Assembly: GCA_018402545.1 (NCBI GenBank)
Contig: JAGYIL010000001.1
Span: 1,054,001-1,118,000 of the forward strand
Reading direction: 5' to 3'
From: Saccharospirillum sp.
Lineage (GTDB): Bacteria; Pseudomonadota; Gammaproteobacteria; Pseudomonadales; Natronospirillaceae
Length of the DNA stretch: 64,000 bases
The translations under genes and the position numbers were made by a program. The stretch's first letter is position 1; the number at the start of each line of letters is the position of its first letter. Positions 17,275 through 27,411 of this stretch are shown piece by piece. The notes under the pieces are model-generated. The model was not told the origin of the DNA. It saw nothing but the letters and a program-made list of their open reading frames with translations, and made no database searches.

Positions 17275-18864
17275 TTGATCTCCACCGCTAATATCACCAT
17301 GCAGTTCGGGGCCAAACCCCTGTTTGAAAATGTTTCCGTCAAATTTGGCAATGGCAATCGCTATGGCCTGATCGGCGCCAACGGCTGTGGCAAATCGACC
17401 TTCATGAAAATTCTGGGCGGTGACCTGGAGCCGACCAATGGCCAGGTCATGCTCGACCCCCATACACGCCTGGGCAAGCTGCGCCAGGATCAGTTCGCTT
17501 TTGAAGACCAGACGGTGATCGACACCGTGATTATGGGTCATACCGAGCTGTCGCGGGTCAAAGCCGAGCGCGAGCGCATCTATTCCCTGCCAGAGATGAG
17601 CGAAGACGACGGCATGGCCGTGGCGGAGCTGGAAGTCGCCTTTGCCGAAATGGACGGTTACACAGCCGATTCCCGTGCCGGTGAACTGCTGCTTGGCCTG
17701 GATATTCCGCTAGAGCAACATTATGGCCCGATGAGTGCGCTGGCCCCAGGCTGGAAATTGCGCGTATTGCTGGCCCAGGCGCTGTTTTCCGACCCCGATG
17801 TGCTGTTGCTCGACGAACCGACCAACCACCTGGACATCAACACCATTCGCTGGCTGGAAAGCATTCTGGTGGCTCGCAACAGCACCATGATCATCATCTC
17901 ACACGACCGTCACTTCCTGAACAGTGTATGCACCCACATGGCCGATTTGGATTACGGTGAGCTGCGCCTGTTCCCGGGCAATTACGATGAATACATGACC
18001 GCCGCTACTCAATCTCGTGAGCAGTTGCTGTCAGACAACGCGAAAAAGAAAGCGCAAATTGCTGAACTGCAAACCTTCGTCAGCCGTTTCTCAGCCAACG
18101 CTTCCAAGGCCAAGCAGGCGACCTCACGCGCCAAACAGATCGATAAGATCCAGCTGGCTGAAGTGAAGCCTTCAAGCCGAGTAAGCCCGTTTATTCGTTT
18201 TGATCAGGAAAAGAAACTGCATCGCCAGGCCGTTACCCTGACTGACCTGACCTTCGGTTATGAGGCTGACGCTCCGTTGTTCAAGAAGCTGAGCGTTAAA
18301 GTCGAAGCCGGTGAGCGCATTGCCATCATCGGCCCGAACGGCATTGGCAAAACGACACTGCTTAACGTGATGGCGGGCAAGCTGACGCCCCAGGCCGGTG
18401 AGGTTAAATGGACCGACAGTGCCGACGTGGGCTACTTCGCCCAGGACCACACCGAAGATTTTGCCCGCGATGCGACCTTGTTTGAATGGATGTCGCAGTG
18501 GACCAACCAGGGTGAGCAGGCCGTGCGCGGTGCGCTTGGTCGTATGTTGTTCTCTGGTGATGAGATCGGCAAGTCAGTCAAGGTGATTTCCGGTGGTGAG
18601 CAGGGCCGTATGCTGTTCGGCAAACTGACGCTGACCAAACCGAACGTTATGCTGATGGATGAACCGACCAACCACCTCGATATGGAATCCATCGAGGCAT
18701 TGAACCTGGCGCTCGAAAACTATCCGGGCACACTGGTCTTTGTCAGCCACGACCGTGAATTTGTGTCGTCACTGGCAACGCGCATTCTGGATATGCAGCC
18801 AGGTGGCATTACCGACTTTACCGGTAATTACGAAGAGTATCTGCGCAGCATGGGTGTGCAGTAA
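17275..18864 (+). CDS. ybiT: ABC-F family ATPase (YbiT type)
   Basis: A 529-residue soluble protein with two ABC ATPase domains and no membrane part. Walker A motifs are GANGCGKST (about 34-42) and GPNGIGKTT. The second signature is [10 protein letters not shown], and Walker B/D-loop motifs DEPTNHLD occur twice. ABC-F proteins bind the ribosomal E site and ease stalls or regulate translation. The start is taken as TTG because the residues it adds ([20 protein letters not shown]) match the YbiT N terminus; an internal ATG at 17299 is the alternative. Confidence 0.93.
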   Translation: MISTANITMQFGAKPLFENVSVKFGNGNRYGLIGANGCGKSTFMKILGGDLEPTNGQVMLDPHTRLGKLRQDQFAFEDQTVIDTVIMGHTELSRVKAERERIYSLPEMSEDDGMAVAELEVAFAEMDGYTADSRAGELLLGLDIPLEQHYGPMSALAPGWKLRVLLAQALFSDPDVLLLDEPTNHLDINTIRWLESILVARNSTMIIISHDRHFLNSVCTHMADLDYGELRLFPGNYDEYMTAATQSREQLLSDNAKKKAQIAELQTFVSRFSANASKAKQATSRAKQIDKIQLAEVKPSSRVSPFIRFDQEKKLHRQAVTLTDLTFGYEADAPLFKKLSVKVEAGERIAIIGPNGIGKTTLLNVMAGKLTPQAGEVKWTDSADVGYFAQDHTEDFARDATLFEWMSQWTNQGEQAVRGALGRMLFSGDEIGKSVKVISGGEQGRMLFGKLTLTKPNVMLMDEPTNHLDMESIEALNLALENYPGTLVFVSHDREFVSSLATRILDMQPGGITDFTGNYEEYLRSMGVQ

Positions 18865-18925
18865 GAAGAAGCGTGCACTCTCCCCAGACCTCTCCCATGG
18901 GGCGGGAGAGTGAGCTACCCAGTCT

Positions 18926-18948
18926 TCTCTCCACCTTTGGTGGAGAGA
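18926..18948. terminator. Hairpin between convergent ybiT and arsJ
   Basis: TCTCTCCACC-TTT-GGTGGAGAGA is a perfect 10-bp stem in the convergent gap. A second partial hairpin, CTCTCCC...GGGAGAG, lies just upstream (about 18891-18910). No T-run follows on either side, so it may be a repeat-type hairpin serving both genes. Confidence 0.5.
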
Positions 18949-18975
18949 GCTAGATAGAGGGGGACGGCGCAGCGG

Positions 18976-20199
18976 TTACGTTTGTGTTTTCGGTGCCAAA
19001 GGCAACCACACAGAAATCAGCGCCGCCAGCGCCACAAACCCCGCCGATACCCACAGACACATCTCCAGCCCATAAGCCTGATACAGCCAACCCGACAAAA
19101 CCGTACCCAGTAAGCGGCCGGCCGCGTTGGCCATGTAATAGAAACCCACGTCCAGCGACACACCATCGGCATCAGCGAAACTGACAATCAGGTAGCTGTG
19201 CAGAGATGAATTGACGGCAAAAAGGACGCCGAATACCAGCAAACCGCCAATCAACACAGTAGTCACGTTGTCCATCGTCATCAGCCCAATGGCAATGCCC
19301 GCCGGAATAATCGCCAGCAATAAAGCCCAGGCAATGACTGAATTACGGCCCGGCACCCGGCCAGAGCGTTTACCGGTAATACGAGGCGCCTGCGACTGAA
19401 CCACGCCATAGCCAATGACCCACAACGCCATAAAGCTGCCGACCTGCAAATGAGGCCAGCCGAGAACCTGGCTGAGAAAAACCGGCAAGGCCACCACAAA
19501 CCAGACATCGCGGGCTCCAAATAAAAACAGGCGTGCCGCCGATAGGACATTGATTGACGGGCTCTTGGAAAACATGCGGCTGAACTTGGGTTTGTTCTTT
19601 GCCTTGCCCAGATCCTGGGTGAGCAGGCGCAAACTAAGCGCAAACACCAGTGCCAGCGCGATGGCCATGGCTCCGGCCGCGCCGCGAAACCCCAGCCAGG
19701 CGAGCAGGGCACCACCCATGAAAAACCCAACGCCTTTCAAAGCGTTTTTTGAACCGGTGAGCAGTGCTACCCAGTGATACAACTGGCTTTGCTGATCATT
19801 CGGAACCAGCAGTTTGATCGAGCTCTTGGCGCTCATCTTGTTCAGATCTTTGGCAATGCCAGAAAGCGCCTGAGCCGCCATCACCCACGGCACGGTTAAC
19901 CAGACGGCCGGAACCAACAGCATGGTCAACGCTACGATCTGTAAGCCCAGCCCCAGGTTCATGGTGGTATTCAAGCCAAGCCGGGCACCGAGCCAGCCGC
20001 CGACCAGGTTGGTGACAATGCCGAAAAATTCATAGAACAAAAACAGCAGCGCGATCTGCAGGGGCGAATAACCCAGACTGTGAAAGTGCAGCACTACCAG
20101 CATGCGCAGAGCGCCGTCGGTCAGCGTGAACGCCCAGTAATTGCCGGTGACGACCAGATACTGGCGTACCCCGGCCGACAGATCGCGTAGCCGTATCAT
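18976..20199 (-). CDS. arsJ: Organoarsenical efflux transporter ArsJ (MFS)
   Basis: A 407-residue MFS protein with about 12 membrane helices (GGWLGARLG after the third helix; [17 protein letters not shown] mid-protein). ArsJ exports 1-arseno-3-phosphoglycerate, an unstable product made by a partner GAPDH that uses arsenate in place of phosphate. Its ATG overlaps the GAPDH stop by 4 bp, and this pairing is the defining context of ArsJ. Efflux followed by breakdown outside the cell releases arsenate. Confidence 0.92.
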   Translation of the reverse strand: MIRLRDLSAGVRQYLVVTGNYWAFTLTDGALRMLVVLHFHSLGYSPLQIALLFLFYEFFGIVTNLVGGWLGARLGLNTTMNLGLGLQIVALTMLLVPAVWLTVPWVMAAQALSGIAKDLNKMSAKSSIKLLVPNDQQSQLYHWVALLTGSKNALKGVGFFMGGALLAWLGFRGAAGAMAIALALVFALSLRLLTQDLGKAKNKPKFSRMFSKSPSINVLSAARLFLFGARDVWFVVALPVFLSQVLGWPHLQVGSFMALWVIGYGVVQSQAPRITGKRSGRVPGRNSVIAWALLLAIIPAGIAIGLMTMDNVTTVLIGGLLVFGVLFAVNSSLHSYLIVSFADADGVSLDVGFYYMANAAGRLLGTVLSGWLYQAYGLEMCLWVSAGFVALAALISVWLPLAPKTQT

Positions 20200-21203
20200 T
20201 GATCGCTCAATCCAACCATGCGGGCCAGTTCAACCGTGCGGTTGGCATAGCCCCACTCGTTGTCGTACCAGGCATAGAGTTTTACCTGGGTGTCGTTGAC
20301 GACCATGGTCGACAGCGCATCAATGATGCTGGAGCGCGGATCGGTTTTGTAATCGACCGAAACCAGTGGGCGCTCCTCGTAACCCAGAATGTCTTTAAGT
20401 TCGCCTGCTGCGGCAGCTTTCAGCAATTCATTGACTTCTTCGGCTGTAGTGACGCGTTCAACTTCAAACACACAGTCGGTCAGCGATGCGTTTGCCAGTG
20501 GCACACGGACAGCGTGACCGTTTAACCGTCCTTTGAGTTCGGGGAAAATCTCGATAATGGCCGTGGCTGAACCGGTCGTGGTTGGAATCAGGCTGCTGCC
20601 ACAGGCGCGCGCCCGGCGCAGGTCTTTATGCGGGGTGTCGAGAATGCTCTGGGTGTTGGTCAGGTCATGAATGGTGGTGATTGAGCCATGCTTTATGCCC
20701 AGGTTTTCGTGAATCACTTTTACCACCGGGGCCAGGCAGTTGGTCGTGCAGGAGGCGGCGGTCACTATGCGATGGCGAGATGCGTCGTAACGGTCTTCGT
20801 TAACGCCCATGACAACGTTCAAAACATCGGGGTGTTTTACAGGCGCAGTTACGACGACGCGCCTGACGCCCTGCTCGATGTAGCCATTCAGCAAGGCAGT
20901 GTCGCGCATTTTGCCGGATGCTTCGATGACCACATCGCAACCCGACCAGTCGGTATCGGCGATGGTTTTGGAATGGCTCACCTCGATACGCTGATCACCA
21001 ATGTGAATTACCTCTCCCTCGGAGGTAGCTTCGTGCTTCCAGATGCCATGCACGGAATCGAAGTTCAGCAGGTGCGCATGAGTCGCGGCGTCTCCGGCCG
21101 GGTCGTTGATTTTAACGAAGGCCACCTCGGGCCAGTCGAAGGCTGCGCGCAAGGCCAGTCGACCGATGCGGCCGAAGCCATTAATGCCGATTTTCAGGGT
21201 CAT
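20196..21203 (-). CDS. ArsJ-associated glyceraldehyde-3-phosphate dehydrogenase
   Basis: A full 335-residue GAPDH with INGFGRIGR (7-15), INDPAGD, the catalytic cysteine in AASCTTNC (C152) and the C-terminal [11 protein letters not shown]. In this context it most likely forms 1-arseno-3-phosphoglycerate from glyceraldehyde 3-phosphate and arsenate for export by ArsJ, rather than acting in glycolysis. The start at 21203 is the family start ([11 protein letters not shown]); an upstream frame adds five residues. It sits inside the ars operon between acr3 and arsJ. Confidence 0.92.
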   Translation of the reverse strand: MTLKIGINGFGRIGRLALRAAFDWPEVAFVKINDPAGDAATHAHLLNFDSVHGIWKHEATSEGEVIHIGDQRIEVSHSKTIADTDWSGCDVVIEASGKMRDTALLNGYIEQGVRRVVVTAPVKHPDVLNVVMGVNEDRYDASRHRIVTAASCTTNCLAPVVKVIHENLGIKHGSITTIHDLTNTQSILDTPHKDLRRARACGSSLIPTTTGSATAIIEIFPELKGRLNGHAVRVPLANASLTDCVFEVERVTTAEEVNELLKAAAAGELKDILGYEERPLVSVDYKTDPRSSIIDALSTMVVNDTQVKLYAWYDNEWGYANRTVELARMVGLSDQ

Positions 21204-21236
21204 GCTGTGTCTCCACAATAAAAATAAAGCGTAAGG

Positions 21237-22283
21237 TCAGGGCGTTGCGAGCCGTGATGCGGCGCGTCGGTCCATCCAGGGCTGGGTGCGGTTGGCAATG
21301 GCCACCAGTGACAACATGACGGGTACTTCAACCAGTACCCCAACCACCGTGGCCAGTGCCGCACCGGAATGCAGTCCAAAGAGCGATATGGCAACCGCAA
21401 CGGCCAGCTCGAAAAAATTCGACGTTCCGATCAGACAGGCCGGCGCCGCAATGGCGTGCGGTAACCGCAGCCACCAGGCACCCATAAACGCAATAATAAA
21501 GATGCCATATGTCTGGAGTGTTAATGGAATGGCAATCATGCCGATGGCCAGGGGTTGCTCAAGCAGGGTTTGCGCCTGCAAGGCAAACAACAGCGTGACC
21601 GTAGCCAGCAAACCCAGAATGGACCAGGGTTTGATCGCCGCAAGAAAGGTGTCGAGCTGGCCAGTCTGGCCGCGCCGGTTCAGCCAGTGGCGAGTGAGAA
21701 CGCCTGCCAGGAGCGGCAACACCACATAGAGCACAACAGACAACAGCAAGGTCTGCCAGGGCACGGCTATGTCGGTAACTCCCAGCAGAAATGCCGCCAG
21801 TGGTGCAAAGGCAATGATCATGATGACGTCGTTGACCGACACCTGTACCAGGGTGTAATTCGCGTTGCCTCGCGTCAGCTGGCTCCAGACAAATACCATG
21901 GCGGTGCAGGGTGCCACACCCAGCAAAACCATGCCGGCAATGTATTCAGTGGCGGTGGCCGGGTCGACCCAGGGCGCGAAGATCACCCGGAAAAACAACC
22001 AGCCCATGCCCAGCATGGTGAACGGCTTTATCAGCCAGTTAACCACCAGTGTCAGCGCCAGCCCTTTGGGCTGGTCGGTTACCTGGCGCAGTGATGAAAA
22101 ATCGATCTGCACCATCATCGGGTAGATCATCAGCCAGATGAAAACGGCGATAACCAGATTAACGTGAGCGAATTCAAGTTGGGCGACGCTTTCAAAGGCG
22201 CCGGGAAATAGCCAGCCAAGAGCGGCACCTGCCAGAATGGCCAGGGCTACCCAGAGCGACATGTAGCGTTCAAAAATGCCCAT
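21237..22283 (-). CDS. acr3: ACR3-family arsenite efflux permease
   Basis: From the ATG at 22281-22283, 348 residues with ten predicted membrane segments. The conserved cysteine region [18 protein letters not shown] and [14 protein letters not shown] are ACR3 hallmarks; ArsB has a different topology and sequence. It exports As(III). The ATG shares one base with the upstream ArsC-ArsR stop (TGATG), so translation is coupled. Confidence 0.93.
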   Translation of the reverse strand: MGIFERYMSLWVALAILAGAALGWLFPGAFESVAQLEFAHVNLVIAVFIWLMIYPMMVQIDFSSLRQVTDQPKGLALTLVVNWLIKPFTMLGMGWLFFRVIFAPWVDPATATEYIAGMVLLGVAPCTAMVFVWSQLTRGNANYTLVQVSVNDVIMIIAFAPLAAFLLGVTDIAVPWQTLLLSVVLYVVLPLLAGVLTRHWLNRRGQTGQLDTFLAAIKPWSILGLLATVTLLFALQAQTLLEQPLAIGMIAIPLTLQTYGIFIIAFMGAWWLRLPHAIAAPACLIGTSNFFELAVAVAISLFGLHSGAALATVVGVLVEVPVMLSLVAIANRTQPWMDRRAASRLATP

Positions 22284-23104
22284 CAGTGTTTGGTTTCCTG
22301 GGTGTTGGATTGGGTCGGGAGGGCTGCAGCACAGCACTTGGCGGTCCGTTCGGGCCGGTCGCCCATGCTGTTCAGGCGCTGAGTATCTTCCTCGATCCAG
22401 TCGCTATTGGCGGCCAGGGTTTCATCGAGCACCGTCAGACACCAGTCGGGCACGTTCGGGTTGATGGAGTAGAACACCCACTGGCTGTCGCGTCGGTCCT
22501 GCAGCAGGCCGCTTTTGCGCAGTTGTGCCAGGTGGCGTGAAATTTTGGGCTGGCTTTCCTGCAGCGCTTCGGTCAATTCGCAGACACAGAGTTCCTGCTG
22601 ACTGTGAATCAGCAACAGGGCGCGCAAGCGGGTGTCTTCGGCCAGGTTTTTGTAGAACGCCAGCGGCGTCAGACTGTGCTGGCGGTTCCGAAAGGGTTTG
22701 CCCTGAATCAGCAGGAACATCTTGAGGCGTTCGCTCAGTTCGTTCAGGGTGGTTTCAAAGGGGCGCAAGCCGGCCCGCGTCACCGGGTCTTCAAAGTCCC
22801 AGGCCAGTGTTTGGCGCGTGCCTTGCACCGACTGACATTCCAGGGTGGCCTTATTGCACAGGGTTATGACGATGTCGAACGGCTCGTCGAGCACATCACC
22901 CAGTGATTTGGAGCGCAGCCCTTCTGTCGAAATACCAGCGCCTTTCAGGGCTCGCAACGCTCGCAAATCAGCCTGGCTGGGTTCGAGCCCGGCACTGAAC
23001 ACCTGGTAACGGTCACCGGCCATGTCCCGCATCAGGGCTTCGGCCATCAGGGAGCGGGCAGAGTTGGCGGTGCAAATAAAGAGAACTCGTTGCGTTTGGC
23101 TCAT
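22283..23104 (-). CDS. ArsC (thioredoxin-type arsenate reductase) fused to ArsR repressor
   Basis: One 273-residue chain. The N-terminal LMW-phosphatase-like domain (about 1-135) has the P-loop CTANSARS (C11-R17) and the redox pair C83/C90 in LCNKATLEC, the spacing known from thioredoxin-coupled ArsC. The C-terminal winged-helix domain (about 145-235) has the ArsR metal box [11 protein letters not shown] (C173, C175) and the recognition helix [21 protein letters not shown] pair lies near the end (257-258). Fusing sensor and reductase gives one protein that could reduce arsenate and sense arsenite. It is the first gene of the operon. Confidence 0.92.
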   Translation of the reverse strand: MSQTQRVLFICTANSARSLMAEALMRDMAGDRYQVFSAGLEPSQADLRALRALKGAGISTEGLRSKSLGDVLDEPFDIVITLCNKATLECQSVQGTRQTLAWDFEDPVTRAGLRPFETTLNELSERLKMFLLIQGKPFRNRQHSLTPLAFYKNLAEDTRLRALLLIHSQQELCVCELTEALQESQPKISRHLAQLRKSGLLQDRRDSQWVFYSINPNVPDWCLTVLDETLAANSDWIEEDTQRLNSMGDRPERTAKCCAAALPTQSNTQETKH

Positions 23105-23136
23105 TACACGGACTCAGCAAACCAAGAATTCGCTAG

Positions 23137-23164
23137 ATCATATATATGAAAAAACATATGTCAA
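23137..23164 (-). promoter_or_regulatory. ars operon promoter with embedded operator
   Basis: On the minus strand the -35 is TTGACA (23159-23164) and the -10 is TATGAT (23137-23142), with 16-bp spacing. The inverted repeat ATATG-N6-CATAT (23144-23159) lies in the spacer, where a bound ArsR would block RNA polymerase. The downstream gene encodes the ArsR domain, so this is the likely autoregulated promoter. Confidence 0.75.
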
Positions 23165-23259
23165 TAATGAGGGCCGACAAGGAACACCGCGTTGTTCGCG
23201 ACTAGCCATGAGTCTGCGTATGATGGCGTTTTCATTGTATCGAGCTCTGTCAGGCGTCT

Positions 23260-24024
23260 ATGATTACCGACCCGATTTTCTACCTCTTCGCCATACCCGC
23301 CACCCTGTTATATGGCCTTTCCAAAGGTGGTATGGGCGGCGGGTTGGGGCTCGTGGCCGTACCGATGATGGCTTTGGTCATCTCTCCCAGCCAGGCGGCA
23401 GCGATCTTGTTGCCCATTCTCTGCGTGATGGACCTGTTTGCGGTCTGGGGCTTTCGGGGGATCTACGACCGGGCAAATCTGCGTATCATTTTGCCGGCAG
23501 CCATGCTCGGCATCGGTGTTGGCACAGTGACCTACCGGTACTTGTCCGACGATCACATCAAGGTATTTGTGGGGCTCATTGCACTGGTATTTGCGCTGAA
23601 CTGGGTCCTGCAGCAATTGCGCGGCCGTCCCCCCGAAGCCAAGCCAGCCAGTAAGATTTGGGGTTGGATTTACGGCTCTATTGCGGGTCTGACCAGCTTT
23701 AGCGTTCATGCCGGTGGCCCGCCGATCAATATGTATCTTCTGCCTCAGCAAATGAATAAAACGGTGTTTGTCGGCACGACGGTGATCTTTTTTACGGTCG
23801 TGAATTACGTCAAGCTGATTCCCTATGCCTGGATAGGCCTGCTCGACAGCAGCAATCTGATGACGTCCCTGGCACTCGTGATTCTGGCTCCGATCGGGGT
23901 TTGGCTTGGCATGTATATGCATCACCGCATCAATGAGGGGCTGTTCTATTGGGTGTGTTATGTGTTGCTGATCGCGGCAGGCGGTAAACTGATGTTTGAT
24001 GGTCTGATGGGTCTATTGCATTAG
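23260..24024 (+). CDS. TauE/SafE (TSUP) family membrane transporter
   Basis: A 254-residue protein with about eight membrane segments and the TSUP pattern (GLSKGGMGGGLGLVAVPMMA near the N terminus, then HAGGPPINMYLLPQ in the repeat). Members are proposed exporters of sulfite, sulfoacetate or other organosulfur anions; the substrate here is unknown. It is divergent from the ars operon, 155 bp from its first gene. Confidence 0.88.
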   Translation: MITDPIFYLFAIPATLLYGLSKGGMGGGLGLVAVPMMALVISPSQAAAILLPILCVMDLFAVWGFRGIYDRANLRIILPAAMLGIGVGTVTYRYLSDDHIKVFVGLIALVFALNWVLQQLRGRPPEAKPASKIWGWIYGSIAGLTSFSVHAGGPPINMYLLPQQMNKTVFVGTTVIFFTVVNYVKLIPYAWIGLLDSSNLMTSLALVILAPIGVWLGMYMHHRINEGLFYWVCYVLLIAAGGKLMFDGLMGLLH

Positions 24025-24093
24025 TCCGGCTGCTTGATATTCAGCCGAAGCCACCTACCTTATGTGAAGACCAACTAACCGGGGTAAGCAACC

Positions 24094-24360
24094 ATGGCCA
24101 GTGGCTGGGCCGGTGACGGCGCTGTAAACGAGCAGATCGAATCGACGGTAAACGATGCCATTGAACGCGTGCGCAGTCAGTTGCCCAAAGGCGAGAGTGC
24201 CGAGTTCTGTGAAGAATGCGACGCTCCTATTCCGGAGGCCCGCCGCAAGGCCGTGCCGGGCGTGCGCCACTGTGTGACTTGCCAGGCGGAACTCGACCAG
24301 GAAGTCGCCAGCCCCAGTCTTTATAACCGCCGGGGCAGCAAAGACAGCCAGTTGCGGTAG
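24094..24360 (+). CDS. ybiI: DksA/TraR-type C4 zinc finger protein (YbiI type)
   Basis: An 88-residue protein with the zinc finger CEEC...CVTC (C-x2-C-x17-C-x2-C) and the flanking PIPEARRKAVPGVR. The first residues (MASGWAGDGAVNEQI) and the last (YNRRGSKDSQLR) match the E. coli YbiI pattern closely. It lacks the long coiled coil of DksA, so action on RNA polymerase is uncertain. Confidence 0.9.
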   Translation: MASGWAGDGAVNEQIESTVNDAIERVRSQLPKGESAEFCEECDAPIPEARRKAVPGVRHCVTCQAELDQEVASPSLYNRRGSKDSQLR

Positions 24361-24398
24361 TTTTTGTACCATAAGGTCGCTGGCACTTGGTTGGTCAG

Positions 24399-24731
24399 TT
24401 ACTTCAAATACAGTACTTTAATAAGGTGATAGCCGAATTTCGTTTTTACCGGCCCTACCAAATCTCCTGGCTTGCCACTAAACACCGCTTTATCAAACGC
24501 AGGTACCATGGCGCCTCGTTTGAACTCGCCAAGGTCTCCACCTCGCTTGCCTGACGGGCAGGTGGAGTGCTGGCGGGCCAGTTTGTCGAAATCGGCGCCT
24601 TTTTTGAGTTTGCCGAGCAGTTCCTGCGCTTTTTTCTCGTTTCTAACCAGAATGTGCAGGGCAGAGGCATGGGTTGCACGGGTTTTGCCCCTGGCCGGTG
24701 AGTTAAGGGCTTCTTTGATGCTGTTTTTCAT
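24399..24731 (-). CDS. ppiC: Parvulin-type peptidyl-prolyl isomerase (PpiC type)
   Basis: A single parvulin domain: [40 protein letters not shown] and [12 protein letters not shown]. There is no signal peptide, so it is cytoplasmic like E. coli PpiC (93 aa). The 110-residue frame has about 17 extra N-terminal residues (Lys/Arg-rich); no later methionine exists before the domain, so the start at 24731 is kept. It is convergent with ybiI. Confidence 0.92.
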   Translation of the reverse strand: MKNSIKEALNSPARGKTRATHASALHILVRNEKKAQELLGKLKKGADFDKLARQHSTCPSGKRGGDLGEFKRGAMVPAFDKAVFSGKPGDLVGPVKTKFGYHLIKVLYLK

Positions 24732-24836
24732 GGCAGTGGCTCGATGGGCTCTCTGATGACGCCCAGTCTAACGGATTGTGGCTGAACAGGCTTTGTTGCT
24801 AACCGGGTTGTGGGTTGAAACTCAGTCATTCATACC

Positions 24837-24858
24837 TATATTATTAATGTCTAATATA
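24837..24858. promoter_or_regulatory. Operator over the -10 of the persulfide dioxygenase gene
   Basis: TATATTA-N8-TAATATA is a perfect 7-bp inverted repeat. A consensus -10, TATAAT (24855-24860), overlaps its right arm, 25 bp before the ATG. ArsR-type sulfide sensors of the BigR/YgaV/SqrR group often control such genes through inverted repeats in this position. No such regulator gene is nearby, so the regulator is unknown. Confidence 0.6.
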
Positions 24859-24884
24859 ATTACACCACTGCCGCAGGAGCTTTT

Positions 24885-25931
24885 ATGATTTTCAGACAGC
24901 TTTATGACGCGACCTCATCGACCTACACCTATCTGCTGGGCGACGAATCCTCCCGCGAAGCGATGCTGATTGACCCGGTATTCGAACAGGTTCAACGCGA
25001 CCTGGCGCTGGTGCGGGAGTTAAAGCTCGACCTGAAACTGGTGGTCGATACCCATGCCCATGCCGATCATATCACCGCTGCCTGGGTACTTAAGCAAAAG
25101 ACAGGCTGTCGAATTGCCTCGGGAGAGGCGGTTGAAGCAGAGAACGTTGATTTGCCACTGAAAGACGGACAAACATTCGGTGTCGCCAATATCTCTCTGG
25201 AAGCCCGGTCAACGCCAGGTCACACCAGTGGTTGCATGACCTATGTGTTGTCTGATCAGAGCAAGGCATTTACCGGTGATGCGCTGCTCATTCGCGGTTG
25301 CGGCCGCAGTGATTTTCAACAGGGTGACCCGGCCCGTCTCTATCAATCGATTAACGGGCAAATTTTCACCTTGCCAGACAACTGCACCCTGTATCCCGCA
25401 CATGATTACAACGGCCGCACCTGCACGTCGGTTGCCGAAGAGAAGGAATTTAACGCCAGGGTAGGGGGTGACTCCAATGAAAACGATTTTGTGCGCTACA
25501 TGAACGCCATGCAATTGCCACACCCGAAAAAAATCGATGAAGCACTGCCGAATAATATGCGTTCCGGCAAACCGGAAGACGGCAAATTACCCGAAGAGCC
25601 TGACTGGGCTGATTTACGCATTACGCTGGCCGGGTTTGCGGAAGTGGAGCCTGAATGGGTGATTCAGAACCAGCCGTCTGTCACCATCCTGGATGTGCGT
25701 GAGGAAGACGAGATAACAGAGCCGGAGCTGGAAAAACTGGATAACCTGATGGTGATTCCACTTGGGCAACTGCGCGATCGTGTTGATGAGGTGCCAGCCG
25801 ACAAGCCGGTTGTGACCTTGTGCCGTTCAGGCAAACGCTCTTCATTGGCGATTGGTATTCTGAAAGATGCCGGACATGACAAGGTTGCCAATGTACGTGG
25901 TGGTGTATTGCATTGGCCTTCAGCCCGCTAG
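24885..25931 (+). CDS. Persulfide dioxygenase-rhodanese fusion
   Basis: A 348-residue protein. The N-terminal metallo-beta-lactamase-fold domain (about 1-230) is of ETHE1 type, with THAHADH (57-62), STPGHTSG, TGDALLIRGCGRSDF and PAHDYNG. It oxidises glutathione persulfide to sulfite with one iron. The C-terminal rhodanese domain (about 250-348) has VTLCRSGKRS (C313) and could move sulfane sulfur to or from thiosulfate. The fusion is known in several bacteria. The TSUP exporter 0.9 kb upstream could remove sulfite, but this link is inference. Confidence 0.92.
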   Translation: MIFRQLYDATSSTYTYLLGDESSREAMLIDPVFEQVQRDLALVRELKLDLKLVVDTHAHADHITAAWVLKQKTGCRIASGEAVEAENVDLPLKDGQTFGVANISLEARSTPGHTSGCMTYVLSDQSKAFTGDALLIRGCGRSDFQQGDPARLYQSINGQIFTLPDNCTLYPAHDYNGRTCTSVAEEKEFNARVGGDSNENDFVRYMNAMQLPHPKKIDEALPNNMRSGKPEDGKLPEEPDWADLRITLAGFAEVEPEWVIQNQPSVTILDVREEDEITEPELEKLDNLMVIPLGQLRDRVDEVPADKPVVTLCRSGKRSSLAIGILKDAGHDKVANVRGGVLHWPSAR

Positions 25932-25999
25932 CAAGTCGACAGGCATCCGAAAAGCAGGTTGTCCAATAACCAGTTTGAGTGATAGTAAGGGCTATCGCG

Positions 26000-26902
26000 T
26001 CAGGGCTGCTGCAATAGTTGCTTAATTTCAGGAAGCCAGTATCGAGAAATCATTGATCTGAAGTTATCGCTGAGTTCAGTATTCTCCAGCACGATTTTGT
26101 GAACAGTCTGGTCGGTAAGGCGGTCGATCGCCAGCGTTGCGAAGGGATCGTCGTAGATGATCGATTGGATCAGCCCCTCAGTAAAGGCACGATGAAGCAT
26201 TGACTCCAGCTGAGCGCTTAATTCTGGTTTGCAGGGGTTAACGTACAGCAGAGTAGACAGCGGATAGAGCATGACAACATTGTTCAACAGGTGCAGATTG
26301 TTACCCCGTTGGCGGATTTCGAGCTGGGCTTCCTGAAAACCGCGTTGAAAAACATCGAAGCGACCCGTGTTCAGCATGGCCCAGAGATTTTCATAGCTGG
26401 TCTGAGATACCTGATACTGATTGTCGATCATTATGCGTGTATCCGGCCAGCCCCGGCCCGATCCTATTAGCCAACTACTGGCATTCGTAACATCTGCCTG
26501 CAGCGCGTCGGCACGGTCGCGGGTAGTTACAAAACCGCGAACACCGAGCAGCCCCATAGTGAGTGGAAAATCGACTTGCAACAGCCGCTGCTCGCGTTCA
26601 GTGTCATAGCCGCTGAAATAGACATCAAAGTCGGCTTCGCAGGATTCGAGCATACGCAACGCCCGTGGCTGATTCATGCTGGTGGTGTCGACCCACTGCA
26701 AACGGGCGCCATCGCCATATTGTTCGATGGACTGTTCCAGTATGGTGATAATCAGTTCAAACGGTTCGGTATCCGCGTGTTCCTGAGCGATTCTGATGTT
26801 TTCTGCCCGTGCTCCGGAAGCCCAAGCAACTATGAATATAACAGCCAGGATCCAATGCTTTCTTGGGCTGTTGCCAGTGCAAATTGATGAGCTAGCAGTC
26901 AA
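26000..26902 (-). CDS. Periplasmic solute-binding-like protein of unknown role
   Basis: A 300-residue exported protein: signal peptide about 13-33 (HWILAVIFIVAWASGARAE), then a periplasmic binding-protein type 2 pattern typical of family 3 binding proteins or the sensing part of GGDEF/EAL proteins (RALRMLESCEADFDVYFSGY, MGLLGVRGFVTT, WAMLNTGRFDVFQRGFQEA). There is no membrane or enzyme domain, and no transporter beside it. The start is TTG; no ATG or GTG is available upstream of the signal peptide. It may sense or scavenge a small molecule. Confidence 0.65.
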   Translation of the reverse strand: MTASSSICTGNSPRKHWILAVIFIVAWASGARAENIRIAQEHADTEPFELIITILEQSIEQYGDGARLQWVDTTSMNQPRALRMLESCEADFDVYFSGYDTEREQRLLQVDFPLTMGLLGVRGFVTTRDRADALQADVTNASSWLIGSGRGWPDTRIMIDNQYQVSQTSYENLWAMLNTGRFDVFQRGFQEAQLEIRQRGNNLHLLNNVVMLYPLSTLLYVNPCKPELSAQLESMLHRAFTEGLIQSIIYDDPFATLAIDRLTDQTVHKIVLENTELSDNFRSMISRYWLPEIKQLLQQP

Positions 26903-27411
26903 GGTGCTGGTCCCGTTGTGTGATTCCCTAGCCTCAAGAGTAGCTTAAATTGAACGAATCGCAGGCAGACAAAGAGCGGCCAATACATGCGTTTGCAGAC
27001 TGAAAAGGAGAGAGCATAAAAAATCCCGGCACAGACCAGGCTCTTCTGATGAATCTTGTTGGTGCCCAGAGGCGGACAGCACTTCCGGGAGCAGGGCTGG
27101 ACGGCGAAGCCGCTCGAAGGGTGATCGCCATGGAAGGCGGTCATCCATCGAACCACAGGTAAAAAGCGGTTCGATTCCATTTCACCCATGCACAAAAAAG
27201 CCCGGCACAGGCCAGGCTCTTCTGATGAATCTTGATGGTGCCCAGAGGCAGACAGCACTGCTGGGAGCAGGGCTGGACGGCGAAGCCGCCCGAAGGGTTA
27301 TCGCCATGGAGGGCGATCATCTATCGAACCACAGGTAAAAAGCGGTTCGATTCCATGCTAGCCACACACAAAAAAGCCCGGCACAGGCCAGGCTTTTCTG
27401 ATGAATCTTGA
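26903..27411. other. Intergenic region with tRNA-Phe-derived tandem repeats (509 bp)
   Basis: This gap contains the 2.3 tandem repeat units described separately, and A/T-rich spacer at 26903-27017. Open frames on the minus strand here are repeated copies of the same non-coding unit and show no start signals. I see no gene. Confidence 0.7.

Noticed and set aside
18890-18950. Strong terminator between ybiT and arsJ
   Set aside because: The stem is perfect, but neither side has a T-run, so I only list it as a hairpin with moderate confidence.
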